From: Mesorhizobium sp. Pch-S
Lineage (GTDB): Bacteria > Pseudomonadota > Alphaproteobacteria > Rhizobiales > Rhizobiaceae
Assembly: GCF_004136315.1 (NCBI RefSeq)
Contig: NZ_CP029562.1
Span: forward strand, 682,001-746,000
Length of the DNA: 64,000 nucleotides
Direction of reading: 5' to 3'
Program-made: the position numbers and the translations under genes
Notes under the pieces: generated by a model
The model's database searches: none
Told to the model about the DNA's origin: nothing
The model's input: only the letters and a program-made list of their open reading frames with translations
Shown: one piece after another, positions 55,218-63,290 of the stretch
Numbering within the stretch: position 1 is the first letter of the stretch
Layout: every line of letters begins with the position of its first letter

Positions 55218-56013
55218 CAAGATGGCTGACAACATCTTCGAGATTTCGGACCTCATCGTCGATGTCGCCGACATGACACGAAAGCCGCTGTTCGGGCCGG
55301 CACCACGGCTGGAGATCCTGAAAGGCGTCAGCTTCACCATCCCGCGCGGCGCGGTGCTCGGCATTGTCGGCGGGTCCGGTTCCGGCAAGACGACGCTCGG
55401 GCGCACGCTGGTGCGCCTGTCCGAGCCGAGCGGCGGCCGCATGTTGTTCGACGGGCACGACATCGCGCATCTATCCGACGCCGCTATGCGGCCGCTGCGG
55501 CCGCGCATCCAGATGATCTTCCAGGACCCGCTGTCGTCGCTCAACCCGCGCCTGACGGTCGGGCGCACGGTGGCGGCGCCGCTGAATGCCAAAGCGAACG
55601 ATCCACGCGTCAGCGAGGCGCTCGAACATGTCGGCCTGCCCGCTGATTTCACGCGGCGCTATCCGCACGAACTCTCCGGTGGCCAGCGCCAGCGCGTCGG
55701 CATCGCCCGTGCCATAGCCATGCGGCCGGAATTCATCCTCGCCGACGAGATCGTCTCCGGCCTCGACGTGTCCTCGCAGGCGCAGGTCCTGATGCTGCTT
55801 GAAAAACTGGTGGCGGAACTCGGGCTGACGCTCGCCTTCATCAGCCACGACCTGTCGGTGATCCGCCGGCTGTGCAGCCGTGTCATCGTGCTGCGTGCGG
55901 GCGAGATCGTCGAGGACGCCGCGACCGCCGACCTGTTCGAACGGCCGCAGCACGCCTATACGCGCGAACTGCTCGACGCCATTCCGACACCGGATCCTTC
56001 GATACGCTGGTAG
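55210..56013 (+). CDS. ABC importer ATP-binding protein, DppF-like
   Basis: A 267-residue ATPase. Walker A is GGSGSGKTTLG near residue 55, Q-loop QMIFQDPLSSLNPRLTV near 105, signature LSGGQRQRVGIARA near 155 and FILADEIVSGLDVSSQ near 180. The start is taken as GTG 55210 with GGAGG 6-7 bp before it; ATG 55222 is the alternative. It completes the five-gene importer that begins at 50894. Confidence 0.9.
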   Translation: MADKMADNIFEISDLIVDVADMTRKPLFGPAPRLEILKGVSFTIPRGAVLGIVGGSGSGKTTLGRTLVRLSEPSGGRMLFDGHDIAHLSDAAMRPLRPRIQMIFQDPLSSLNPRLTVGRTVAAPLNAKANDPRVSEALEHVGLPADFTRRYPHELSGGQRQRVGIARAIAMRPEFILADEIVSGLDVSSQAQVLMLLEKLVAELGLTLAFISHDLSVIRRLCSRVIVLRAGEIVEDAATADLFERPQHAYTRELLDAIPTPDPSIRW

Positions 56014-56206
56014 AACAGGCGGGACGTCGCCGGAACAGGTGTTGGCGGTTTGAACATCGCAAACATCGATCGTTCGTGCCGCCCCTTACGCTGCGCGGAT
56101 CGTCTGGCGTTAAGCGGGTGGCACAGCAATGCGTGGCACACGAGCCTTTCTCCCAGGTTCAGAGCGGGGTACACATCGGCACCGTCGCATCCTTGCCGAG
56201 GTCATC

Positions 56207-56962
56207 ATGAAAATCCGCCTGTTCCGAAACGCCGCGCTGAAGATCGAAGTCGGCGGCAAGACGCTGCTTGTCGACCCGGATTTCGGCGACAGGCACAGCC
56301 GTCCCTCCTTCACCGGGCGTTCGCCGAACCCGATGGTCGACCTGCCCGCAAGCATCGAGGAAATCCTCGACGGCGTCGACCTGGTCATCGTCTCGCACCT
56401 GCATGCCGACCATTTCGACACGGTGGCGCAGACCGTCATCGCAAAGGACCTGCCGCTGATCTGCCAGCCGGGCAACGAGGAGAAAATCCGCGGCTTCGGC
56501 TTCGAGAATGTCACGACGCTTGCTTCGGATCTGACCTGGAACGGCATCCGGCTGACCCGCCGCGACGGCAGCCACGGGCTGGGGCCGGTGGTCGAGAAGA
56601 TGGGGGCGGTGATCGGCTTTTCGCTGGAGGCGGAGGGCGAGCCGTCGCTCTACTGGGCTGGTGACACGGTGCTTTATCCGCCGGTCGCCGAGACGATCGC
56701 CACGACGAAACCGGATATCGTCGTCACCCATTCCTGCGGTGCGCGCTGGGACGGTGAACTCATCGTCATGGACGACAGGCAGACCGTCGAGGTGGCGCGT
56801 TCGGCACCGCAGGCCAAGGTGATTGCCGTCCACATGGAAGCGCTCGACCATGCCACGATCGACCGAGCTACGCTGCGCCGGACAGCCGAGGCCGCCGGCA
56901 TCGGAGCCGACCGCCTCCTGATCCCGGCGGATGGTGAGACCGTGCGCATAGACAAGGCGTGA
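56207..56962 (+). CDS. MBL-fold metal-dependent hydrolase, UlaG-like
   Basis: A 251-residue metallo-beta-lactamase-fold protein. The metal motif is VSHLHADHFDTV near residue 65 (HxHxDH), with an early KTLLVDPDFGD, WAGDTVLYPP near 145 and HMEALDHATIDR near 208. These match the UlaG/YycJ-like branch acting on lactones, phosphodiesters or amide-like bonds. It lies 193 bp after the importer and reads the same way, so it may or may not belong to that operon. Substrate is unknown. Confidence 0.82.
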   Translation: MKIRLFRNAALKIEVGGKTLLVDPDFGDRHSRPSFTGRSPNPMVDLPASIEEILDGVDLVIVSHLHADHFDTVAQTVIAKDLPLICQPGNEEKIRGFGFENVTTLASDLTWNGIRLTRRDGSHGLGPVVEKMGAVIGFSLEAEGEPSLYWAGDTVLYPPVAETIATTKPDIVVTHSCGARWDGELIVMDDRQTVEVARSAPQAKVIAVHMEALDHATIDRATLRRTAEAAGIGADRLLIPADGETVRIDKA

Positions 56963-57280
56963 ACCGAGCCCTCCTTCCTCCTGCCCACAGACGGAAGGGA
57001 CTGGCCAAGCGGGACTTCCGCGCCATATGCTTGCCTGTGAACGGCGAAAACCATTCCCCTGCAAGGACTGAAATGGCCATCAGAGGAATACAATCCCGGA
57101 GAACTGAAACGACATTCTACTGATCGTCATTCAAAGGAAATTCTTTCCTTCGACAAGAAGCGGTCGCTTCTGCGATCAGGACGCATGCCGGCAGCGACCC
57201 GGTGACGTGGTTTGGTTTGTCGCATGATCTTGATCCGCAAAGCTGAAGCATTGCGGGATCATGCTCCAGGGAGCGTTGCG
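56963..57280. other. 318-bp intergenic region before the CBS gene
   Basis: No credible gene is seen. It contains a short palindrome-like repeat at 57221-57264 and AT-richer stretches around 57100-57150 that could hold the promoter of the reverse transsulfuration operon, but no consensus promoter stands out. Confidence 0.6.
57221..57264. repeat. GCATGATC-type dispersed hairpin repeat
   Basis: GCATGATC-TTGAT-CCGCAA on the left pairs with TTGCGGGATCATGC on the right, leaving a bulge and a 10-nt loop. From memory, GCATGATC...GGATCATGC hairpins are abundant between genes of Mesorhizobium-type genomes; this copy is compact. Confidence 0.6.
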
Positions 57281-58705
57281 ATGGGCACGAAGGCTGAGGC
57301 TGAATCTGGTACCGTGATGAAGCGGCTGCAGCCGCCCGTTGCGTCGGTGCTCGACCTGATCGGCGAGACACCGATCGTGGAGCTGAAGAAGTTCGACACC
57401 GGCAAGTGCCGGCTGTTCATCAAGCTGGAAAGCCAGAACCCCGGTGGCTCGATCAAGGATCGCATCGCCCGCTCCATGATCGATCAGGCCGAGCGCGACG
57501 GGCGGTTGCAACGTGGTGGCGTCATCATCGAGGCGACCGCCGGCAACACCGGTCTTGGCCTTGCCCAGGTCGGCATTCCGCGCGGCTACCGCATCATCCT
57601 CATCGTGCCCGACAAAATGTCGCGCGAGAAGGTACAGCATCTGCGGGCCCTCGGCGCCGAGGTGCGACTGACCCGTTCCGATGTCGGCAAGGGTCATCCC
57701 GAATATTACCAGGACATGGCCGAGAAACTGGCCGCCGAAATCCCCGGCGCCTTCTACGCCAACCAGTTCTCCAATCCGGCCAACCCGCTGGCGCACGAGA
57801 CCACCACCGGCCCCGAGATATGGCAGCAGCTCGACGGCGACGTCGACGCGGTCGTGGTCGGCGTCGGCTCCGGCGGCACCCTGTCTGGCCTTGGCCGCTT
57901 CTTTGCCGGCGTCTCGCCCAAGACAGAGATGGTGCTGGCCGATCCGGTCGGCTCGGTGCTGGCGCCACTGGTAAAGACCGGCGAGATGGTCGAGGCCGGC
58001 AGTTGGACGGTGGAAGGCATCGGCGAGGACTTCGTGCCGCCGAACTGCGACCTTTCGCTGGTCAAGAAGGCCTATTCGGTCTCCGACCGGCACTCGATGC
58101 TGGCGGTGCGCGATCTGCTGTCGAAGGAAGGCATCCTGGCCGGCTCATCCTCCGGCACGCTGTTGTCGGCGGCGTTGCGCTATTGCCGCGAACAGAAGGT
58201 GCCGAAACGCGTCGTCACCTTCGTCTGCGACAGCGGCAACAAATACCTCTCCAAGGTGTTCGACGATTTCTGGCTCGCCGAACAGGGCCTGGCAGAGCGC
58301 GAGCAGCATGGCGATCTCTCCGACCTCGTCGCTCGCTCGCATCGCGAGGGCGGCACGGTGTTCGTCGGACCGGACGACACACTGCTCACCGCCTATGGCC
58401 GCATGCGGCGCGGCGACGTTTCGCAATTGCCGGTGCTGGAAGACGGCAGACTGGTCGGCATCATCGACGAAGGCGACATCCTGGGTAATGTCGACGGGCC
58501 GTATGACGGCCGCTGGCAGCGCTTCGACCAGCCGGTGCGTACCGCCATGACCGCCGACCTGCACACGCTGCAGGCCAGCCAGACGCTGGATGCGCTGCTG
58601 CCCGTCTTCGACCGCAACGAAGTCGCCATCGTCTTCGACGGCGACGAATTCGTCGGTCTCATCACCCGTATCGATCTGATCAACCATCTGAGGCGCAACC
58701 GATGA
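57281..58705 (+). CDS. cystathionine beta-synthase with C-terminal CBS domains
   Basis: A 474-residue PLP enzyme. The catalytic domain (about 20-330) has the PLP lysine K59 in NPGGSIKDRIA, the phosphate loop EATAGNTGLGLAQVG and GSGGTLSGLGRF. Two CBS domains follow (about 350-470), with the pattern DTLLTAYGRMRRGDVSQLPVLEDG. It condenses homocysteine with serine (or O-acetylserine) to cystathionine. ATG 57281 follows CAGGGAGCGTTGCG; other in-frame ATGs at 57224 and 57317 are possible. It overlaps the next gene by 4 bp, forming a reverse transsulfuration pair. Confidence 0.88.
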   Translation: MGTKAEAESGTVMKRLQPPVASVLDLIGETPIVELKKFDTGKCRLFIKLESQNPGGSIKDRIARSMIDQAERDGRLQRGGVIIEATAGNTGLGLAQVGIPRGYRIILIVPDKMSREKVQHLRALGAEVRLTRSDVGKGHPEYYQDMAEKLAAEIPGAFYANQFSNPANPLAHETTTGPEIWQQLDGDVDAVVVGVGSGGTLSGLGRFFAGVSPKTEMVLADPVGSVLAPLVKTGEMVEAGSWTVEGIGEDFVPPNCDLSLVKKAYSVSDRHSMLAVRDLLSKEGILAGSSSGTLLSAALRYCREQKVPKRVVTFVCDSGNKYLSKVFDDFWLAEQGLAEREQHGDLSDLVARSHREGGTVFVGPDDTLLTAYGRMRRGDVSQLPVLEDGRLVGIIDEGDILGNVDGPYDGRWQRFDQPVRTAMTADLHTLQASQTLDALLPVFDRNEVAIVFDGDEFVGLITRIDLINHLRRNR

Positions 58706-59871
58706 CCATCCAGGGCAAGAACAGGCTCGCTTTCTCGACCCGCACCATTCATGGCGGGCAGAGCCACGACCCGACCACCGGCGCCGTGATGGTGCCGATC
58801 TATGCCACCTCGACCTATGCCCAGCAGTCACCGGGCGTGCACAAGGGCTTCGAATATGCCCGCAGCCAGAACCCGACCCGTTTCGCCTTCGAGCGGGCCG
58901 TGGCGGATCTCGAAAGCGGTTCGGCGGCGTTTGCCTATGCGTCGGGCCTGGCAGCGATCGCCAACATCCTGGAATCGCTCGACGCCGGTGCGCATATCGT
59001 CGCGACCGACGATATCTATGGCGGCACGTTCCGCCTGCTCGAACGCGTGCGCAAGCGCTCGGCCGGGCTGCAGGTGAGCTTTGTCGATTTCACCGATCTC
59101 GCCGCGGTCGAGGCTGCGATCCGGCCGGAAACCAAGCTGCTGTGGGTGGAGACGCCGACCAATCCGCTGTTGCGCCTTGTCGACCTCGCGGCGGTCGCGA
59201 CGCTGGCCCGACGCAAGGGCGTGCTCACGGTTGCCGACAACACGTTCTGCAGCCCCTACATCCAGCGGCCGCTGGAACTCGGCATCGACATTGTCGTGCA
59301 TTCGGTGACCAAATATCTCAATGGCCATTCCGACATGGTCGGAGGCGTCGTTGTTGTGGGCGACAATGCCGAACTGCGCGACCAGTTCAAATTCCTGCAG
59401 AACGCCGTCGGCGCCATCTCTGGGCCGTTCGACAGTTTCCTGGCGCTGCGCGGCCTGAAGACGCTGGCGCTGCGCATGGAACGCCATTCCGCCAACGGGC
59501 TGGCGATCGCGCGCTGGCTCGAGGCACGTCCGGATGTCCGCCGTGTCCTCTATCCCGGCCTGGAAAGCCACCCGCAGCATCAGCTCGCCAAGGCGCAGAT
59601 GGATGCGTTCGGCGGCATGATCACGGTCGAGCTCGACCGCGACCTCGCCGGCACCAAACGCTTCCTGGAACATACGCGACTGTTCGCGCTGGCCGAAAGC
59701 CTGGGTGGTGTCGAGAGCCTGATCGAACATCCGGCACTGATGACGCATGCTTCGATCCCTGCCGCGCAGCGGGAAGCCCTCGGCATCTCGGATTCACTGG
59801 TGCGGCTGTCGGCCGGCATCGAGGACGCCGACGACCTGATCGCCGACCTGGCGCAGGCACTGGCGGCCTAG
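58702..59871 (+). CDS. cystathionine gamma-lyase
   Basis: A 389-residue PLP enzyme of the Cys/Met metabolism family. The PLP lysine is K204 in HSVTKYLNGHSDMVGG; YARSQNPTRFAFERAVADLE near residue 52 and WVETPTNPLLRLVDL near 149 are family signatures. It cuts cystathionine to cysteine, 2-oxobutyrate and ammonia. Gamma-synthase is the alternative; the partner cystathionine beta-synthase makes lyase more likely. The gene starts with ATGA overlapping the CBS stop and ends before a RIME-like repeat. Confidence 0.88.
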   Translation: MTIQGKNRLAFSTRTIHGGQSHDPTTGAVMVPIYATSTYAQQSPGVHKGFEYARSQNPTRFAFERAVADLESGSAAFAYASGLAAIANILESLDAGAHIVATDDIYGGTFRLLERVRKRSAGLQVSFVDFTDLAAVEAAIRPETKLLWVETPTNPLLRLVDLAAVATLARRKGVLTVADNTFCSPYIQRPLELGIDIVVHSVTKYLNGHSDMVGGVVVVGDNAELRDQFKFLQNAVGAISGPFDSFLALRGLKTLALRMERHSANGLAIARWLEARPDVRRVLYPGLESHPQHQLAKAQMDAFGGMITVELDRDLAGTKRFLEHTRLFALAESLGGVESLIEHPALMTHASIPAAQREALGISDSLVRLSAGIEDADDLIADLAQALAA

Positions 59872-59880
59872 GTAACCTTT

Positions 59881-60075
59881 CCCTTCTCCCCTTGTGGGAG
59901 AAGGTGGCCTCGCCGAAGGCGAGGTCGGATGAGGGGTGCTGGACGGAGTGCTCCCTTATCAGACCTCGCATTATTCGGAGTCAGCACCTAGTCCTAAGTC
60001 GCCTCGCTTCTTCCAACACCCCTCATCCGTCTCGGCGCTACGCGCCGAGCCACCTTCTCCCACAGGGGGAGAAGG
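59881..60075. repeat. RIME/REP-like intergenic repeat (copy 3)
   Basis: CCTTCTCCCCTTGTGGGAG and the mirrored CTCCCACAGGGGGAGAAGG ends enclose GGCCTCGCCGAAGGCGAGG and GGCGCTACGCGCC hairpins and inverted GATGAGGGGTG / CACCCCTCATC arms. Its structure is that of copy 2 at 30118, with a different centre. It separates the convergent lyase and DUF559 genes. Confidence 0.82.
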
Positions 60076-60079
60076 CAGA

Positions 60080-60451
60080 TCATCGCCAAGGCTCGAGGCT
60101 CTTGTCGTGGGTATACGCAATGATGGTGTCGCAAACGGCATTCATTTCACGCAGCACTTCATCATTCCAAAATCGCAGAACCCGAAAACCAAGTTCCTTC
60201 AGAGCCACGGCTCGCTGTCGATCATGCATGGAATCAGCATGTTGGCTGCCGTCGACTTCGACGATCAGCATGGCATCTGCGCACAGGAAATCAGCTACAT
60301 ATGACCCGACTGGCACCTGTCGACGGAATTTAAGTCCGTTCAACCGCCGGCCACGAAGCTCTTCCCAAAGCCGCCCCTCAGCCTCGGTCATATCGCGCCG
60401 CAGTATCTTGGCAAAACTGCGCTTCCCAGGTGGAACAGGTGTATGTGGCAT
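60080..60451 (-). CDS. DUF559 endonuclease-like protein
   Basis: A 123-residue DUF559 protein. The Vsr/restriction-like core is visible: LRRDMTEAEGRLWEELRGRR near residue 17, KFRRQVPVGSYVADFLC near 40, IVEVDGSQHAD near 62 and LRFWNDEVLREM near 90. These proteins are related to very-short-patch repair nucleases, but most have no known function. It begins 5 bp beyond the RIME-like repeat. It is a common single gene in Rhizobiales and need not be mobile. Confidence 0.85.
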   Translation of the reverse strand: MPHTPVPPGKRSFAKILRRDMTEAEGRLWEELRGRRLNGLKFRRQVPVGSYVADFLCADAMLIVEVDGSQHADSMHDRQRAVALKELGFRVLRFWNDEVLREMNAVCDTIIAYTHDKSLEPWR

Positions 60452-60503
60452 GCGAACAGCCTAGCTTGGCCAGCCGCTGGGCACCATTCCCGGAGAAGGA
60501 TCC

Positions 60504-60971
60504 TCAATACTCCAGCTCCCTGCGCAGCCAGATGACACGGCTTTGCCAGGGAGCTGCTTCACTTATCCCTTCATAGGCGCGCTGGGCGGCGGCGTTGTCT
60601 TCCGGCACGAGCCAGCGCAGGTGCACCCAGTCCCGTTCACGGCCGATCTCGGTGAGGTGCGCGATGAGTGCCCTGGCAAGGCCATGGCCACGCGCGCCCG
60701 GCGATACGTAGAGATCGTCCAGCTGCCCTGCCCTTTCGCCCGAGATCGCCTCGGGCAGGTCGAAAAACAGAGCGAACGCGACCAGCGCGCCACCGCTCCA
60801 GGCACCGACGAGACCAACCGTCGGTTCATCGAAAAGACGCAGTACGTCATCCGGCTTCGGCTGCCGGACAGCCCCGCCCATGACGGTGGCATAGTCAGCC
60901 ACCAAAGTGGCGAAGGCCGGCGCATCATGGCGATCGAGCGGCCTGATCTCGATGCTGGTCTCTGACGGCAT
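60504..60971 (-). CDS. GNAT-family N-acetyltransferase
   Basis: A 155-residue acetyltransferase. The acetyl-CoA loop is visible as LYVSPGARGHGLARALIAHL near residue 87, with LVPEDNAAAQRAYEGI near 122. The substrate is unknown. It is located 31 bp after the AapM stop, where an AapP ATPase gene is usual in aap operons; it is therefore probably co-transcribed with the transporter. Confidence 0.88.
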   Translation of the reverse strand: MPSETSIEIRPLDRHDAPAFATLVADYATVMGGAVRQPKPDDVLRLFDEPTVGLVGAWSGGALVAFALFFDLPEAISGERAGQLDDLYVSPGARGHGLARALIAHLTEIGRERDWVHLRWLVPEDNAAAQRAYEGISEAAPWQSRVIWLRRELEY

Positions 60972-61002
60972 GGCGATCTCCGGTGAGACGATCGCTCTAA
61001 GG

Positions 61003-62082
61003 TCAATGATGGGGTGCCCTCAGCCGCGTCTCCAGCCAGCGGCTATAGCGCGAGCCGCCGAAGCAGAACAGGAAATAGATGACGCCGGCGACCAGATAGG
61101 CCTCGTCGTAGAAACCCAGCCATTTCGGGTCGGTGGTCGAGGCGCGCGCCGCGTTGAGAAGGTCGAAAATGCCGATGACGGCAAGCAGCGAGGTGGCGAG
61201 CAGGAAACCGATGGCCAGGTTGACCATGCCGGGAATGACCTGGCGCAGGGCCTGCGGTAGCACGATCAACTGCATGGTGCGCCAATAGCCGAGGCCAAGC
61301 GCCTTGGCCGCCTCTTCCTGGCCCTGCGGGATGGTCTGCAATCCGCCGCGCACCACCTCGGCGACGTAGGCCGACCAGAACAGCGTGATCATGATGATGG
61401 CGCGCACCGTCTTGTCGACGAACTGGCCGCCGGGGGTGGCCATCGGCAGGATCAGCATCGCGACATAGAGGATCGCCACCATCGGCGTGCCGCGCATCAG
61501 TTCGATGAACAGCACCGCCAGCGTGCGCAGGCCGCCCATCTTCGAACGCCGTGCTAGAGCCAGGAGCACCGCCAGCGGAATCGAGAGCCCGAAACAGACC
61601 GACCAGACCAGCAGGGTGACCGGCAGCCCGCCCCACTGGTTGGACGGCACCGGCGATCCGGTCAGCGTGCCGGTGAGCAGCGCCCAGCAAAGACCGACGA
61701 CCAGCAGCCAGGCGATCAGCAGCTCGCGCCGCCAGAAGCGCGGCTGGGCGGTGACGGCGAGCAGGCCGAGCAGCAGCACGAGTGCCGCCGTCGGCCGCCA
61801 TTGCAGGTCCTGCGGATAGAAGGCGAACAGGATGAAGCGCAGCTTGGCCGTCACGAAGGCCCAGCAGGCGCCGGATGCCGCCGCGCAATCCTGCGCCGTG
61901 CCGGTCCAGGTGGCGTCGAGCACCAGCCAGCGCACCAGCGGCGGCGCCAGCCAGACGAGGAAGGCAAGGGTCAGCACCGTCAGCGCCGTGTTCAGCCTGG
62001 TTCCGAACAGGCCGTTCCACAGCGGCTTCCAGTCGAAGGAGCGGCGCATCAGCGGCAGCGAAGCGATATCGACGAGGCTCAT
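61003..62082 (-). CDS. aapM: general L-amino acid ABC permease AapM
   Basis: A 359-residue permease of the Aap/Bzt type: a long N-terminal extension with several membrane segments, then the ABC domain from about 150, with the EAA loop EEAAKALGLGYWRTMQLIVLPQ near residue 260 and the ending QVIPGMVNLAIGFLLATSLL. It transports L-amino acids with AapQ. The ATG overlaps the aapQ stop as ATGA. It is slightly shorter than the usual about 380 residues. Confidence 0.92.
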   Translation of the reverse strand: MSLVDIASLPLMRRSFDWKPLWNGLFGTRLNTALTVLTLAFLVWLAPPLVRWLVLDATWTGTAQDCAAASGACWAFVTAKLRFILFAFYPQDLQWRPTAALVLLLGLLAVTAQPRFWRRELLIAWLLVVGLCWALLTGTLTGSPVPSNQWGGLPVTLLVWSVCFGLSIPLAVLLALARRSKMGGLRTLAVLFIELMRGTPMVAILYVAMLILPMATPGGQFVDKTVRAIIMITLFWSAYVAEVVRGGLQTIPQGQEEAAKALGLGYWRTMQLIVLPQALRQVIPGMVNLAIGFLLATSLLAVIGIFDLLNAARASTTDPKWLGFYDEAYLVAGVIYFLFCFGGSRYSRWLETRLRAPHH

Positions 62083-63269
62083 CGCGAAACGTCTCCGCGC
62101 AGGGCGACCCTGCGGTTGTAGACATTCATCAGCGCCGACACCGACAGGTTCAGGACGAGATAGATGCCGATCAGGATGGCCAGCGCTTCGAAGGACTGGC
62201 CGGTGGTGTTGGCGGTGGTGTTGATGATGGACACGAGGTCCGGATATCCGATGGCGACCGCCAGGCTGGAATCCTTGGTCAGGTCGAGATAGCTCGACGT
62301 GATCAGCGGCGTGATCACGCGCAGCGCCTGCGGCAGCACCACCAGGCGCATGATCTGCCCCGGGTGCAGGCCAAGCGCCCGCGCCGCTTCCCATTGCCCG
62401 CGCGAGACCGACTGGATGCCGGCACGCACGATCTCGGCGATCGCCGCCGAGAACTTGACCGTCAAGCCAGCCAGCAATGCCGCGAATTCCGGTGTCAGGC
62501 TGTAGCCGCCGCGAATGTTGAAACCGCCCAGCACCGGCGTGTCGAGCGCAAGCGTGGCACCTGTGGCCGGAAACGTCGCGCCAGCGGCAGCCAGCAGAAC
62601 AAGCGTCGCGACCACACCGTTGCTGAACTTCAGGCGCCGGCGACGATACGCGGCGTAGAGATAGAGCCCATAGGACAGCGCGATGGCGACCAGCAGCAGC
62701 ACGGTCCGGCTGGAAAACCCGTCAACGATGATGCCCGGTACGAAGACGCCACGATTGGACAGGAACAGCGCGTCGAAGGCCGACAGCGCCTGCCGCGGTG
62801 GCGGAAAGGATTTGGCAAGCGCGATCCAGAAGAACAGCTGCAGCAGCAGGGGCGTGTTGCGGATCAGTTCAACGTACCAGCGCACCAGCGTCGCCAGCAG
62901 CAGGTTGCCGGACAGGCCGGCGACACCGAGCGCGACACCCAGAACAGTCGCCAGCACGCAGCCGAGCGCGGCGACCTTCACGGTGTTCACGAGACCGGCA
63001 AGGATTGCCCGGATGTAGAGATCGCCGGCCTTGAAGGCGATCACGCTTTCGCCGATCTCGAAATTGGCCGAACGTTCGAGAAAACCGAAACCCGGCGTGA
63101 CGCCGATGCGCCGCATGGTGTCGGCGACATTGGCGCCCAGCTGCCAGAACAAGGCGACGACCGCGACGAAGACGGCAAGCTGGATGAGGGGCCGCGGCCC
63201 CCACCAGCCAACCAGTCGGCTCAGCAGGCCGGGCCGATGACGGCCCGGCACGATTTCGGTCGTCGCCAT
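62079..63269 (-). CDS. aapQ: general L-amino acid ABC permease AapQ
   Basis: A 396-residue permease of the Aap type. NTPLLLQLFFWIALAKSFPP near residue 138 and the EAA loop WEAARALGLHPGQIMRLVVLPQALR near 290-315 are characteristic. AapQ and AapM form the membrane channel for AapJ-bound L-amino acids. It is 21 bp after the aapJ stop and overlaps aapM by 4 bp. Confidence 0.93.
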   Translation of the reverse strand: MATTEIVPGRHRPGLLSRLVGWWGPRPLIQLAVFVAVVALFWQLGANVADTMRRIGVTPGFGFLERSANFEIGESVIAFKAGDLYIRAILAGLVNTVKVAALGCVLATVLGVALGVAGLSGNLLLATLVRWYVELIRNTPLLLQLFFWIALAKSFPPPRQALSAFDALFLSNRGVFVPGIIVDGFSSRTVLLLVAIALSYGLYLYAAYRRRRLKFSNGVVATLVLLAAAGATFPATGATLALDTPVLGGFNIRGGYSLTPEFAALLAGLTVKFSAAIAEIVRAGIQSVSRGQWEAARALGLHPGQIMRLVVLPQALRVITPLITSSYLDLTKDSSLAVAIGYPDLVSIINTTANTTGQSFEALAILIGIYLVLNLSVSALMNVYNRRVALRGDVSR

Positions 63270-63290
63270 GGTTCAGGAAGCTCGGTCAGC

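Noticed and set aside
60080..60451. DUF559 protein next to a repeat as a possible mobile element
   Set aside because: The repeat is of the dispersed intergenic type found beside ordinary genes here, and there are no terminal repeats or target duplications around the gene.
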